From assembly GCF_000960975.1 (NCBI RefSeq), contig NZ_CP010803.1, forward strand, positions 1,763,944-1,827,943: DNA of 64,000 nt, read 5' to 3'. Below, piece by piece: positions 34,748-42,781 of the stretch. The position numbers were made by a program, and so were the translations under genes. Source of the stretch: Martelella endophytica (GTDB lineage: Bacteria; Pseudomonadota; Alphaproteobacteria; Rhizobiales; Rhizobiaceae). Numbering within the stretch: the first letter of the stretch is position 1; each line of letters starts with the position of its first letter. A model generated the notes under the pieces. It ran no database searches. It had not been told where the DNA came from and saw nothing but the letters and a program-made list of their open reading frames with translations.

Positions 34748-36112
34748 TCAGGCGTCTTCGCGGTTCAGGAATTCCTCGGCCAGCGCCTTGTACCACTTGC
34801 CGGAATTCTTCAGCGTGCGTTCCTGGGTCTCGTAGTCGACATAGATCAGGCCGAAGCGCATGTTGTAGCCTTCCGCCCATTCGAAATTGTCCATCAGGCT
34901 CCAGGCATAATAGCCTTTCAGCGGAATACCGGCGTCGACGAGGTCGGCGGCAATGGCGATATGGTCGGAGAGGTATTCCGTGCGCGGTGCGTCATCGACG
35001 ACGCCGTCGACGGGCGCCATGTTGTAGCAGGCGCCGTTTTCGGTGATGTACATGTCGGGCAGCGCGTAGCGGTCGTAGACCTGCTCGGTCAGCATCTTCA
35101 TCGCCGGGGCATAGGTTTCCCAGCCGATATCGGTGATCACGTTATAGACCGGGTCGCCGACAGTGATGGCCGGGAAGTCGGCGCCGCTTTCGCTGTTGTC
35201 GGCCACGCGCTCGGGCTTGTAGTAGTTGAGACCCCACCAGTCGATCTTCTGGTTGATGATCGCGAGATCACCATCTTCGATCGGCATGCGGTCTTCATAG
35301 GCGGCCATGAAACCGGCCGGATAGGCGCCCTTGAAGATCGGGTCGAGGAAGACGCCGTTGTTGAACTCGAAGCTGCGCTCTGCAGCCGCGCGGTCGGCTT
35401 CGGTGTCGTTGACCGGATAGACGGCCTGGAGGTTGAGAACGATACCGGCCTTCACCTCCGGCGCTTCCTGGCGGATCGCCTCGATGCCAAGCCCGTGGGC
35501 GAGGTTGACGGTGTGGAGGGCGGCAAGGGCCGCGTCCATCGACTTTTCGCCCGGCGCATGAATGCCGTAGAGGTGGCTCAGCCAGACGACGCACCAGGGC
35601 TCGTTGAAGGTGGAGACGAAGTCGAGCCGGTCGCCGAAGCGCTTCATCACGGTCTGGACGTGGCGCTGGTAAGCATAGGCCGTGGACCGCGCCGTCCAGC
35701 CGCCATCGCCGGAAAGCGTCAGCGGCAGGTCCCAGTGATAGAGCGTGGCATTGGTCTTCAGCCCGCGTGCCTTGCAGCCATCGATCAGGCGATCGTAGAA
35801 GTCGAGGCCGGCCTCGTTCACCGGTCCGCGGCCGTCCGGGATGATGCGCGGCCAGGCGATGGAGAAGCGATAGGTCTCGACGCCGAGATCGTTCATCAGG
35901 TCGAGGTCGTCTTCGAGGCGGTGATAGTGGTCGCAGGCGACATCGCCGGTATCGCGATTGTGGACGCGGCCGGGCATGTGGCTGAACGCATCCCAGATGG
36001 AGGGCTTGCGACCGTCTTCGCGGGCGGCGCCTTCGATCTGGTAGGACGCGGTGGCCACGCCGAAGATGAAATCTTTCGGGAAACGGGCTGCGAGTTCTTT
36101 CGGGTCCATCAT
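34748..36112 (-). CDS. GH1 beta-glucosidase
   Basis: A 454-residue TIM-barrel retaining glycosidase with no signal peptide, so cytoplasmic. The acid/base Glu171 is in TFNEP and the nucleophile Glu358 in ITENG. The N-terminal FIFGVATASYQIEGA and the C-terminal YYAWSLMDNFEWAEGY are family signatures. It would hydrolyse cellobiose or other beta-glucosides. Two LacI-type operators 23 bases apart lie in its 246-base upstream region, one nearly identical to that before the GH94 phosphorylase. It follows the Gfo/Idh/MocA gene on the same strand but likely has its own promoter. Confidence 0.95.
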   Translation of the reverse strand: MMDPKELAARFPKDFIFGVATASYQIEGAAREDGRKPSIWDAFSHMPGRVHNRDTGDVACDHYHRLEDDLDLMNDLGVETYRFSIAWPRIIPDGRGPVNEAGLDFYDRLIDGCKARGLKTNATLYHWDLPLTLSGDGGWTARSTAYAYQRHVQTVMKRFGDRLDFVSTFNEPWCVVWLSHLYGIHAPGEKSMDAALAALHTVNLAHGLGIEAIRQEAPEVKAGIVLNLQAVYPVNDTEADRAAAERSFEFNNGVFLDPIFKGAYPAGFMAAYEDRMPIEDGDLAIINQKIDWWGLNYYKPERVADNSESGADFPAITVGDPVYNVITDIGWETYAPAMKMLTEQVYDRYALPDMYITENGACYNMAPVDGVVDDAPRTEYLSDHIAIAADLVDAGIPLKGYYAWSLMDNFEWAEGYNMRFGLIYVDYETQERTLKNSGKWYKALAEEFLNREDA

Positions 36113-36297
36113 CTGCGGTCATCCTTCAAAACATATCCGGGGCCGACCCCGGACAGCATCACATATAGGGGAGGTGTCGCGATCGGAAACCACGCGCCAT
36201 CCGTAAAGTGCCGGCGGCCATTGCTGGCAACCGGCACTTTTTCGTAATCGCTATCTAGAAAATCGCGGCCGCTTTGTACACCAATGGTGACGGGAAA

Positions 36298-36334
36298 CTG
36301 AAACGTTGCAGAACTTACGCGTACAACGTTGCGG
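36298..36334. promoter_or_regulatory. Two tandem LacI-type operators upstream of the GH1 gene
   Basis: CTGAAACGTTGCAG (36298-36311) matches the operator before the GH94 gene at 13 of 14 bases. A weaker copy, GTACAACGTTGCGG (36321-36334), shares its AACGTTGC core. Their centres are 23 bases apart, about two helical turns, and about 190-215 bases before the GH1 start. No LacI-type regulator is encoded in the window. Confidence 0.65.
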
Positions 36335-36358
36335 ATTTGCGTCACTGGCTGACGGATA

Positions 36359-37543
36359 TCAGATGTTTGGCTTCACCCAGGCGGCATTGTTCGTGGACGA
36401 TTCGACGCAAGCCTCGATGAAGGCGAGACCGATGACGCCATCTTCGATGGTGGGATAGACCACGTCCGGGGCCGTCTTGCCGTCGCGGAAGGCCTTTATC
36501 GCAAGGGCTGCTTCCGAATAGATGTTGGCGAAGCCCTCGAGATAGCCTTCCGGGTGGCCGGCAGGGATGCGGGAGACACGGGTGGATTCCGGCATGGCGC
36601 CGGCGCCGTTGCGTGTCAGCATCTGCTTCGGCTGGCCGAAGGGGGTGAACCACAGGATGTTCGGATGTTCCTGCACCCATTCGATGCCGCCCTTGGTGCC
36701 GCAGATGCGGATCTTCAGCCCGTTCTCGAAACCGGGGGCCACCTGGCTTGCCCACAGCATGCCCTTCGCCTTCACGCCGTTCTTCTCCTTGAAGCGCAGC
36801 ATGATATGGGCGTTGTCGTCGAGCTGGCGGCCTTCGACAAAGCTGTCGAGATCGGCGGCGAGGCTTTCGACCTCGGCGCCGGAAACGAAGAGAGCGAGGT
36901 TCAGCGCGTGGGTGCCGATATCGCCGATCGCGCCGCCTGCGCCCGAACGTTTCGGGTCGGTGCGCCATTCGGCCTGCTTGGAGCCGGAACGCTCGGCGGG
37001 CTCCGTCAGCCAGTCCTGCGGATATTCGGCCTGGATCAGGCGGATGTCGCCGAGATCACCCTTGGCGACCATGGCGCGGGCCTGGCGGATCATCGGATAG
37101 CCGGTGTAGTTGTGGGTGAGGATGAAGAGCGCATTGGCCTTGTCGGCGATCGCCTTCAGTTCCTTCGCCTCGGCAAGGCTCGAGGTCACCGGCTTGTCGC
37201 AGATGACGTGGATGCCTTTTTCCAGAAAGGCCTTGGCCGGGCCAAAATGCATGTGGTTCGGCGTCACGATCGCGACGGCCTCGATGCCGTCCTCGCGGGC
37301 GGCTTCCTTCTCGGCCATCTCTTCATAGGAGCCATAGGTGCGCTCCGGATCGAGGCCGAGTTCCTTGCCGGAGGCGAGCGCCTTTTCCGGCGTTGACGAC
37401 AGCGCGCCTGCAACGAATGTGTAGTGATCGTCAAGGCGCGCCGCCATGCGGTGCACACCGCCGATGAACGCGCCCGAGCCGCCGCCCACCATGCCGAGCC
37501 GGATGCGGCCGGAGTAGATTTCGTCTTTACCTTCAATCGCCAT
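36359..37543 (-). CDS. Gfo/Idh/MocA family dehydrogenase
   Basis: A 394-residue NAD(P)-dependent sugar or inositol oxidoreductase. The Rossmann loop GMVGGGSGAFIGGVHR is near residue 16, the catalytic lysine of the family is in CDKPVT, and the C-terminal sheet domain has AGGAIGDIGTHALNLA (the His of the active site). ATG 37543 has AGGAGA upstream. It is preceded on the same strand by a TIM-barrel isomerase and a ribose-type ABC transporter, a standard arrangement for catabolism of an unusual sugar or polyol. A palindromic repeat separates it from the isomerase gene. Confidence 0.92.
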   Translation of the reverse strand: MAIEGKDEIYSGRIRLGMVGGGSGAFIGGVHRMAARLDDHYTFVAGALSSTPEKALASGKELGLDPERTYGSYEEMAEKEAAREDGIEAVAIVTPNHMHFGPAKAFLEKGIHVICDKPVTSSLAEAKELKAIADKANALFILTHNYTGYPMIRQARAMVAKGDLGDIRLIQAEYPQDWLTEPAERSGSKQAEWRTDPKRSGAGGAIGDIGTHALNLALFVSGAEVESLAADLDSFVEGRQLDDNAHIMLRFKEKNGVKAKGMLWASQVAPGFENGLKIRICGTKGGIEWVQEHPNILWFTPFGQPKQMLTRNGAGAMPESTRVSRIPAGHPEGYLEGFANIYSEAALAIKAFRDGKTAPDVVYPTIEDGVIGLAFIEACVESSTNNAAWVKPNI

Positions 37544-37576
37544 TTTCGTGTTCTCCTGAATTTCGTGTTCGGGGTG

Positions 37577-37703
37577 AAGACCCCTCATCCGGCTGCCGCC
37601 ACCTTCTCCCCTGAGGGGAGAAGGGACTGTGTGGTTAGTCTCCGCCTATCACCCGATCAGCAAACCTCCTCGCCCCGGAGGGGAGAGGGCTGGGGTGAGG
37701 GGA
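37577..37703. repeat. Rhizobial-type palindromic intergenic repeat
   Basis: A 127-base element between two same-strand genes. The left half carries a near-perfect 23-base palindrome (37602-37624; 11-base arms CCTTCTCCCCT/AGGGGAGAAGG around one base), the right half a similar CCTCCTCGCCCCGGAGG motif. The ends are inverted (CCCCTCA at the left, TGAGGGG at the right), so the whole can fold into one long hairpin. Such sequences recur between genes in Rhizobiales and are non-coding. Confidence 0.8.
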
Positions 37704-37717
37704 GCGCTGCCAGCGAA

Positions 37718-38770
37718 TTAAAGCCCGAGCATCCGCTTGTTGGCGGCCTCGTCGGTGCCGCCGCCGGCGAAGTCGTCGAACGCCTTTTCGGTGACGCGGA
37801 TGATGTGGTGCTTGACAAATTCCGCACCTTCGCGGGCGCCGTCTTCCGGGTGTTTCAGGCAGCATTCCCATTCGACCACGGCCCAGCCGTCGAAATCATT
37901 GGCCGCCATCTTCGAGAAAATCGCCCCGAAATCCACCTGGCCGTCGCCGAGCGAGCGAAACCGGCCGGCGCGGTCGACCCAGCCCTGATAGCCACCATAG
38001 ACGCCCTGCCGGCCGGTCGGATTGAACTCCGCGTCCTTGACGTGGAACATCCTGATCCGGTCCTTGTAGATGTCGATGTTGTCGAGATAGTCGAGGCATT
38101 GCAGCACGTAATGCGACGGGTCGTAGAGCATGTTGGCTCTGCTGTGCTGGCCGACATGGTCGAGAAACATCTCGAAGGTCGCGCCGTCGTGCAGGTCCTC
38201 GCCCGGATGGATTTCGTAGCAGATGTCGACGCCGTTCTCGTCGGCGTGGTTCAGGATCGGCATCCAGCGCTTGCCGAGTTCGGCAAAGGCGGTCTCGACG
38301 AGGCCGGCCGGCCGCTGCGGCCAGGGATAGAGGAACGGCCAGGCGAGCGCACCGGAGAAGGTGGCGTGGGCATTGATGCCGAGGTGCTTCGAGGCGGAGA
38401 TCGCCATCTTCACCTGGTTGACGGCCCATTCCTGACGCGCCTTGGGGTTGCCGCGCACTTCCGGCACGGCAAAACCGTCGAAAGCTTCGTCATAGGCGGG
38501 GTGGACGGCGACGAGCTGGCCCTGGAGATGGGTCGAAAGCTCCGTCACCTCGACGCCGTTTTCGCGCGCCTTGCCGGCGAATTCGTCGCAGTAGTCCTTC
38601 GATTCCGACGCTTTCTTCAGGTCGATGAGCTGGCTGGCCCATGTCGGCACCTGCACGCCCTTGTAGCCGCAGTCGGCCGCCCATTTCGTGATCGCGTCCC
38701 AGCTGTTGAACGGCGCTTCGTCGCCGGCAAACTGGCCGAGGAAGATGCCTGGCCCCTTGATCGTCTTCAT
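37718..38770 (-). CDS. Sugar phosphate isomerase/epimerase family TIM-barrel protein
   Basis: A 350-residue xylose-isomerase-like TIM barrel (AP endonuclease 2 superfamily). Metal-binding features include CYEIHPGEDLHDG, NMLYDPSHYVLQ, FHVKDAEFNP and VVEWECC. Such proteins isomerise or epimerise keto-sugars or inosose derivatives and are commonly paired with Gfo/Idh/MocA dehydrogenases, as here. ATG 38770 has GGGAGGA upstream; the frame extends 71 codons further 5' without support. It lies in the ABC-isomerase-dehydrogenase series. Confidence 0.9.
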   Translation of the reverse strand: MKTIKGPGIFLGQFAGDEAPFNSWDAITKWAADCGYKGVQVPTWASQLIDLKKASESKDYCDEFAGKARENGVEVTELSTHLQGQLVAVHPAYDEAFDGFAVPEVRGNPKARQEWAVNQVKMAISASKHLGINAHATFSGALAWPFLYPWPQRPAGLVETAFAELGKRWMPILNHADENGVDICYEIHPGEDLHDGATFEMFLDHVGQHSRANMLYDPSHYVLQCLDYLDNIDIYKDRIRMFHVKDAEFNPTGRQGVYGGYQGWVDRAGRFRSLGDGQVDFGAIFSKMAANDFDGWAVVEWECCLKHPEDGAREGAEFVKHHIIRVTEKAFDDFAGGGTDEAANKRMLGL

Positions 38771-38945
38771 GATTTTCCTCCCGGAAATTGGTCTTGCGAA
38801 CTTGCGTCCCCGCTGAAGGGAACGGATGCGAAACGGGTGGGTTCCGGCGGCGCAGGCAGCAGGCTTTCGCCACGCCCAGACGCGCCGCCGAAGAAGTCTT
38901 TCAGGCCGGCATGGCCCTAATGGGGCAAGCGACCGGTTACCGAAC

Positions 38946-39890
38946 TCAGTAAGGTGAATCCGGGAAGTAGTAGTCCTCGGCATTATCCTCGGTCACCAGC
39001 GTGGCGTCGAGGATATAACTGCCGGCAACCGGAACCTGATCCATCAGGCCCGCAACCGTCAGCTCCATGGCCGTGCCGATCATCGCCGGCGGATAGAGCA
39101 CGTCGACGGGGATCATGTCGTCGCCGTCCATGACCTTCTTGATCATGTCCTTCGAGCCGGCGCCACCGATGACATACTGGATGTCGTCGCGGCCGGATTG
39201 CTCGATCGCCTGGAGCACGCCGACAACCATATCGTCGTCCTGCGCCCAGACAACGTCGATCTTCGGATATTTCGTCAGATAGTCCTGCATCACGCGGAAG
39301 GCGTCGTCGCGGTTCCAGTTGCCGAACTGCTTTTCGAGAACCTTGACGTTGGAGCCTTCAAGCGCGCCGTCAAAACCGTCCTGACGTTGCTGGTCGATCG
39401 GGATCGGCAGGCCGCGAATGACGACGACTTGCGCCTCCGGCGTGGTGTCGGCGATGTATTCGCCGGCGACGGCGCCAAGCGCCGGGTTGTTGCCGGCCAC
39501 GTAGAGATCACGCACGGCGTTGTCGTTGTTCGACGGGGCACGGTCGACCAGTGTGACAAAGGCCCCCTGGCTTTTCACCTGCATGATGGCGTTGACCAGC
39601 GGATCCGGGTCGGTCGGCAGGATCACCAAAGCGTCGATGCCCTGGACGGCGAGGTCCTGCACGGCGTTTGCCTGGCTTGCCGGATCCGGCGAGGTTTTGA
39701 CGATGACGTTGAGATCGTCATATTCGCTCATCAGCTCCTCGGCCACCCGCTCGGCATGGTAGACGATGCCGGCCGTCCAGCCGTGGTCGGCCGCCGGGAT
39801 CGAGACGCCGACGGTCAGTGCCTGGGCTTGCGTGATGCCGGCAAGCGATGTTGCCGCCAGAAGCGTTGCGCCCAATACGATATTCTTCAT
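38946..39890 (-). CDS. Sugar ABC transporter substrate-binding protein, RbsB-like
   Basis: A 314-residue periplasmic protein with a signal peptide (GATLLAATSLAGITQAQA). The mature part has the two-lobe type I fold: VGVSIPAADHGWTAGIVYHAE, DALVILPTDPDPL and VWAQDDDMVVGVLQAIEQ are the ligand-cleft segments of the ribose/galactose cluster. GGGAGGAG precedes ATG 39890. It is the third gene of an ATPase-permease-binding protein set. The ligand cannot be read from the sequence. Confidence 0.93.
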   Translation of the reverse strand: MKNIVLGATLLAATSLAGITQAQALTVGVSIPAADHGWTAGIVYHAERVAEELMSEYDDLNVIVKTSPDPASQANAVQDLAVQGIDALVILPTDPDPLVNAIMQVKSQGAFVTLVDRAPSNNDNAVRDLYVAGNNPALGAVAGEYIADTTPEAQVVVIRGLPIPIDQQRQDGFDGALEGSNVKVLEKQFGNWNRDDAFRVMQDYLTKYPKIDVVWAQDDDMVVGVLQAIEQSGRDDIQYVIGGAGSKDMIKKVMDGDDMIPVDVLYPPAMIGTAMELTVAGLMDQVPVAGSYILDATLVTEDNAEDYYFPDSPY

Positions 39891-39975
39891 GTTCACTCCT
39901 CCCAAAGTGGCGGACCGGTTCAGTCCGGAATGTTCCGGGCTGCGGGCGGTCCGATGGACCCGCAAACAGTTGGCC

Positions 39976-40977
39976 TTATTGCCGGCGGAACAGCGAGCGC
40001 TGCACCAGCATGGCGATGATGATGATCGTGCCCTGAATGGCGGCGATCAGATATTCGGAAATGAAGTTCGACAGCAGCATGATGTTGCCGACGATCTCCA
40101 GAATGAAGGCGCCGCAGATCGTGCCCCAGATGCGCCCGACGCCGCCCCTGAGCGCGGTTCCGCCGACGACAACGGCGGTGATTGCCTGCAGCTCCCACAA
40201 GATGCCGGTCGTCGCGGAGGTCGAGCCGAGGCGCGGCACGTAGAACAACACGGCGACGGCAACGCAGAGGCCCTGGATCAGATAGGTCATGATGCGGACA
40301 TTGCGTACCGAAATGCCGGAATAGCGCGCCACCTCCTCGTTCGATCCAACCGCGATCACATGCCGGCCGAAGCGGGTGCGATAAAGCACGAAGGCGCCGA
40401 TCAGGGCCGTCACGATGATGGCGATGACGGGCACGGGGATGCCGAGCACCGTGCCGAAATAGGCAGGCCGGTAGGCGGACTGGACCTCGAAATCGCGCAG
40501 CGTGATGGCGCCGCCCTGCGACAGCCATGTCGTCAGGCCGCGAAAGATGCCCATGGTGCCGAGCGTCACAATGAACGGCTCGATCCGCCCGACCGTGGTG
40601 ATGACGCCGTTCAGCAGCCCGCAGGCGATGCCGATCAGGATGGCGAGGACCATGGCTGCGGCAATCAGCAGGTATGGGTTCGAGATGACGGCGGTGTTGA
40701 TGAACATGATCATCAGGCTGGCGACGAAGGCGACCATGGAACCGACCGAAAGGTCGAGCCCGCCTGCCGAGATGACGAAGGTGGCGCCGACGGCGATGAT
40801 GGCGATGAAGGCCGAGCGGGTGGCGACGTTCATCAGGTTGGTGACGGTAAGAAAATTCGGGTTGGAAAACGTGCCGAGCACCAAGAGCAGCGCCAGCGCC
40901 AGAAACGGCGCGAGCATCCTGAGGTCGAGGCGCGCCATCAGGGTCGCTCTCGGTTGTTGTTGCGCGCTGTCGCTCAT
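39976..40977 (-). CDS. Sugar ABC transporter permease, RbsC-like
   Basis: A 333-residue inner-membrane protein with 8-10 hydrophobic segments. The conserved DLSVGSMVAFVASL near residue 75 and the GTALRGGVGRIWGT loop near residue 275 are RbsC-family signatures. Its ATG overlaps the ATPase stop by four bases (ATGA), so translation is coupled. The binding-protein gene follows 85 bases later. Confidence 0.93.
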   Translation of the reverse strand: MSDSAQQQPRATLMARLDLRMLAPFLALALLLVLGTFSNPNFLTVTNLMNVATRSAFIAIIAVGATFVISAGGLDLSVGSMVAFVASLMIMFINTAVISNPYLLIAAAMVLAILIGIACGLLNGVITTVGRIEPFIVTLGTMGIFRGLTTWLSQGGAITLRDFEVQSAYRPAYFGTVLGIPVPVIAIIVTALIGAFVLYRTRFGRHVIAVGSNEEVARYSGISVRNVRIMTYLIQGLCVAVAVLFYVPRLGSTSATTGILWELQAITAVVVGGTALRGGVGRIWGTICGAFILEIVGNIMLLSNFISEYLIAAIQGTIIIIAMLVQRSLFRRQ

Positions 40978-42509
40978 GCCATGGCTTCCTTTCGCGCGGC
41001 GCCGGAAACCCCGGTCGCCAGTACCACGATCTCGTTCTCGTTCATGCGGTCTCCCGTCACTTCGCCGGCAATTTCGCCCGAGCGCATCACCAGGATGCGG
41101 TCGCAAAGCCCGATCAGCTCCGGCATTTCCGACGAGATGACGATGATCGAATGGCCCCGGTCGGAAAGTGCGGCGATGAATTTGTAGATCTGTTCCTTGT
41201 TGCCGATGTCGATGCCGCGCGTCGGCTCGTCGATGATGACGATGTCCGGATCGAGCAGCATCATCTTCGCCAGCAACAGCTTCTGCTGGTTGCCGCCGGA
41301 GAGTTCGCCGGCCGCGAGCTCCTTCGATCCGGTGCGGATATCGAATTCGCGGATGGCCTCGTCGAGGGCGATATCCTCGGCCTTGCGGTCGATCTGCAGG
41401 TTTCTGGTGAAACGGTCGAGCGAGGAAAGCGTGAGGTTGGTCCTGAGGTCTTTGGAAAGCAGCAGGCCCTTGCCCTTGCGATCTTCGGAGAGATAGACGA
41501 TGCCGGCCTTGAGCGCGGCGATCGGCGCGTTGAAGCTGACCTTCATTCCGTTGAGGCGGAGGTTGCCCTTGCCGGGCCTGAGGCCGAGGATGCCCTCCAT
41601 CAGCTCGGTGCGGCCGGCGCCGATCAAGCCGGCGAAACCGAGGATTTCGCCCTTCTTCAAGGAGAAGGTGCAATGCGTGGCATGGCCCGCAACGGAAAAG
41701 TTCTCGACCTCGAGCACGGGTGATCCGGCGGTCTTGCGGGGGCGGTCGGGGTAGAGTTTCGAGACATCGCGGCCGACCATCAGCTTGGCCATGTCGGCCG
41801 GCTCCAGCGCCGCTGCGTCATGGCTTGCCACAAGGTGGCCGTCGCGCAGCACCGTCAGGGTGTCGGCAATCGCCTTCACCTCGTTGAGGCGGTGGGAGAT
41901 GAACAGGACGGCAACGCCGCGGTCGCGGATCGCACGGATGACCTTGAGCAGCGCCTCGGTCTCGAACGGTGTCAGCGAGGCGGTCGGCTCATCGAAGATC
42001 ACCACGCGGTGCGGTGTCAGCAGCACGCGTGCAATCTGGACAAGCTGTCGCTGGGCGATGGAGAGGCGCGAGACGGGTGTCTCTGGATGAATATCGGCGC
42101 CGAGCTCCTTCACGGCGCGGCGCGCCTCCGCGTTCATCACCCGATCGTTGACGGCAAGGCCACGGCGAAGCTCGCGGCCGAGGAAGATGTTCTGGGCGAC
42201 GGTAAGATCGGGGGCGAGCAGGATTTCCTGGTGGACGAGCACAATGCCCGCTGCTTCCGCCTGCACCGGATTGTCGAAGGTGATCGGCTTGCCGTCGATG
42301 CTCAGCGTGCCGGCGCTCGGCTGCAGGTTGCCCGCCAGAAGCCGCATGAGAGTCGACTTGCCGGCGCCGTTTTCGCCGATGACGGCGTGGATTTCGCCAG
42401 CGCGCACGGTAAGGTCGATACCGTGCAGCACCTCGATCGGGCCGAAGGATTTGGTCAACCTTTCCGCCTGCATGATCACCGACTGCGCTTCCCCGTCCCC
42501 CATCGTCAT
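40974..42509 (-). CDS. Sugar ABC transporter ATP-binding protein, RbsA-like (two ABC domains)
   Basis: A 511-residue fusion of two nucleotide-binding domains. The first has a good Walker A (GENGAGKST, near residue 45). Its signature-like region SRLSIAQRQLVQIARVL precedes Walker B IFDEPTAS. The second has a degenerate Walker A (GAGRTE), LSGGNQQK and IIDEPTRG, as is normal for RbsA/MglA/XylG. It is the first gene of its transporter operon, so promoter and operator should lie in 42510-42781. The ATG at 42509 is followed by another two codons later; either could be used. Confidence 0.94.
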   Translation of the reverse strand: MTMGDGEAQSVIMQAERLTKSFGPIEVLHGIDLTVRAGEIHAVIGENGAGKSTLMRLLAGNLQPSAGTLSIDGKPITFDNPVQAEAAGIVLVHQEILLAPDLTVAQNIFLGRELRRGLAVNDRVMNAEARRAVKELGADIHPETPVSRLSIAQRQLVQIARVLLTPHRVVIFDEPTASLTPFETEALLKVIRAIRDRGVAVLFISHRLNEVKAIADTLTVLRDGHLVASHDAAALEPADMAKLMVGRDVSKLYPDRPRKTAGSPVLEVENFSVAGHATHCTFSLKKGEILGFAGLIGAGRTELMEGILGLRPGKGNLRLNGMKVSFNAPIAALKAGIVYLSEDRKGKGLLLSKDLRTNLTLSSLDRFTRNLQIDRKAEDIALDEAIREFDIRTGSKELAAGELSGGNQQKLLLAKMMLLDPDIVIIDEPTRGIDIGNKEQIYKFIAALSDRGHSIIVISSEMPELIGLCDRILVMRSGEIAGEVTGDRMNENEIVVLATGVSGAARKEAMA

Positions 42510-42739
42510 CCCCGGTCTGCCGGCATTGCCGGCGCGAAATCCGCTCGCTCTGCAGTCACCCTGTCAACGCTGCCGCTGTGCGGCGCGAGATGTCGGCGTG
42601 CTGAGAATGGCGGCTTCCGCTTGTCCTCCCATGATCGCCCCGCGCTTTTTGTCCGGCAAGGCTTTTCAAACGAGCGCGCTCCTCCACGCCCGCGGGTCGC
42701 ATGTTGGTCGTTGCCGACCGCCAGCATCCCTCGCGCTCA

Positions 42740-42769
42740 GGTTAACGTCAAAGCTGATGTACGTAAACC
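42740..42769. promoter_or_regulatory. Inverted repeat upstream of the ABC transporter operon
   Basis: GGTTAACGT and ACGTAAACC arms (one mismatch) 12 bases apart, 231-269 bases before the ATPase start and just past the stop of the diguanylate cyclase. Size and spacing suit a dimeric regulator. It is unlike the LacI-type sites near GH94 and GH1, so the transporter is probably under another regulator. Confidence 0.4.
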
Positions 42770-42781
42770 AGATTCTCCGCT

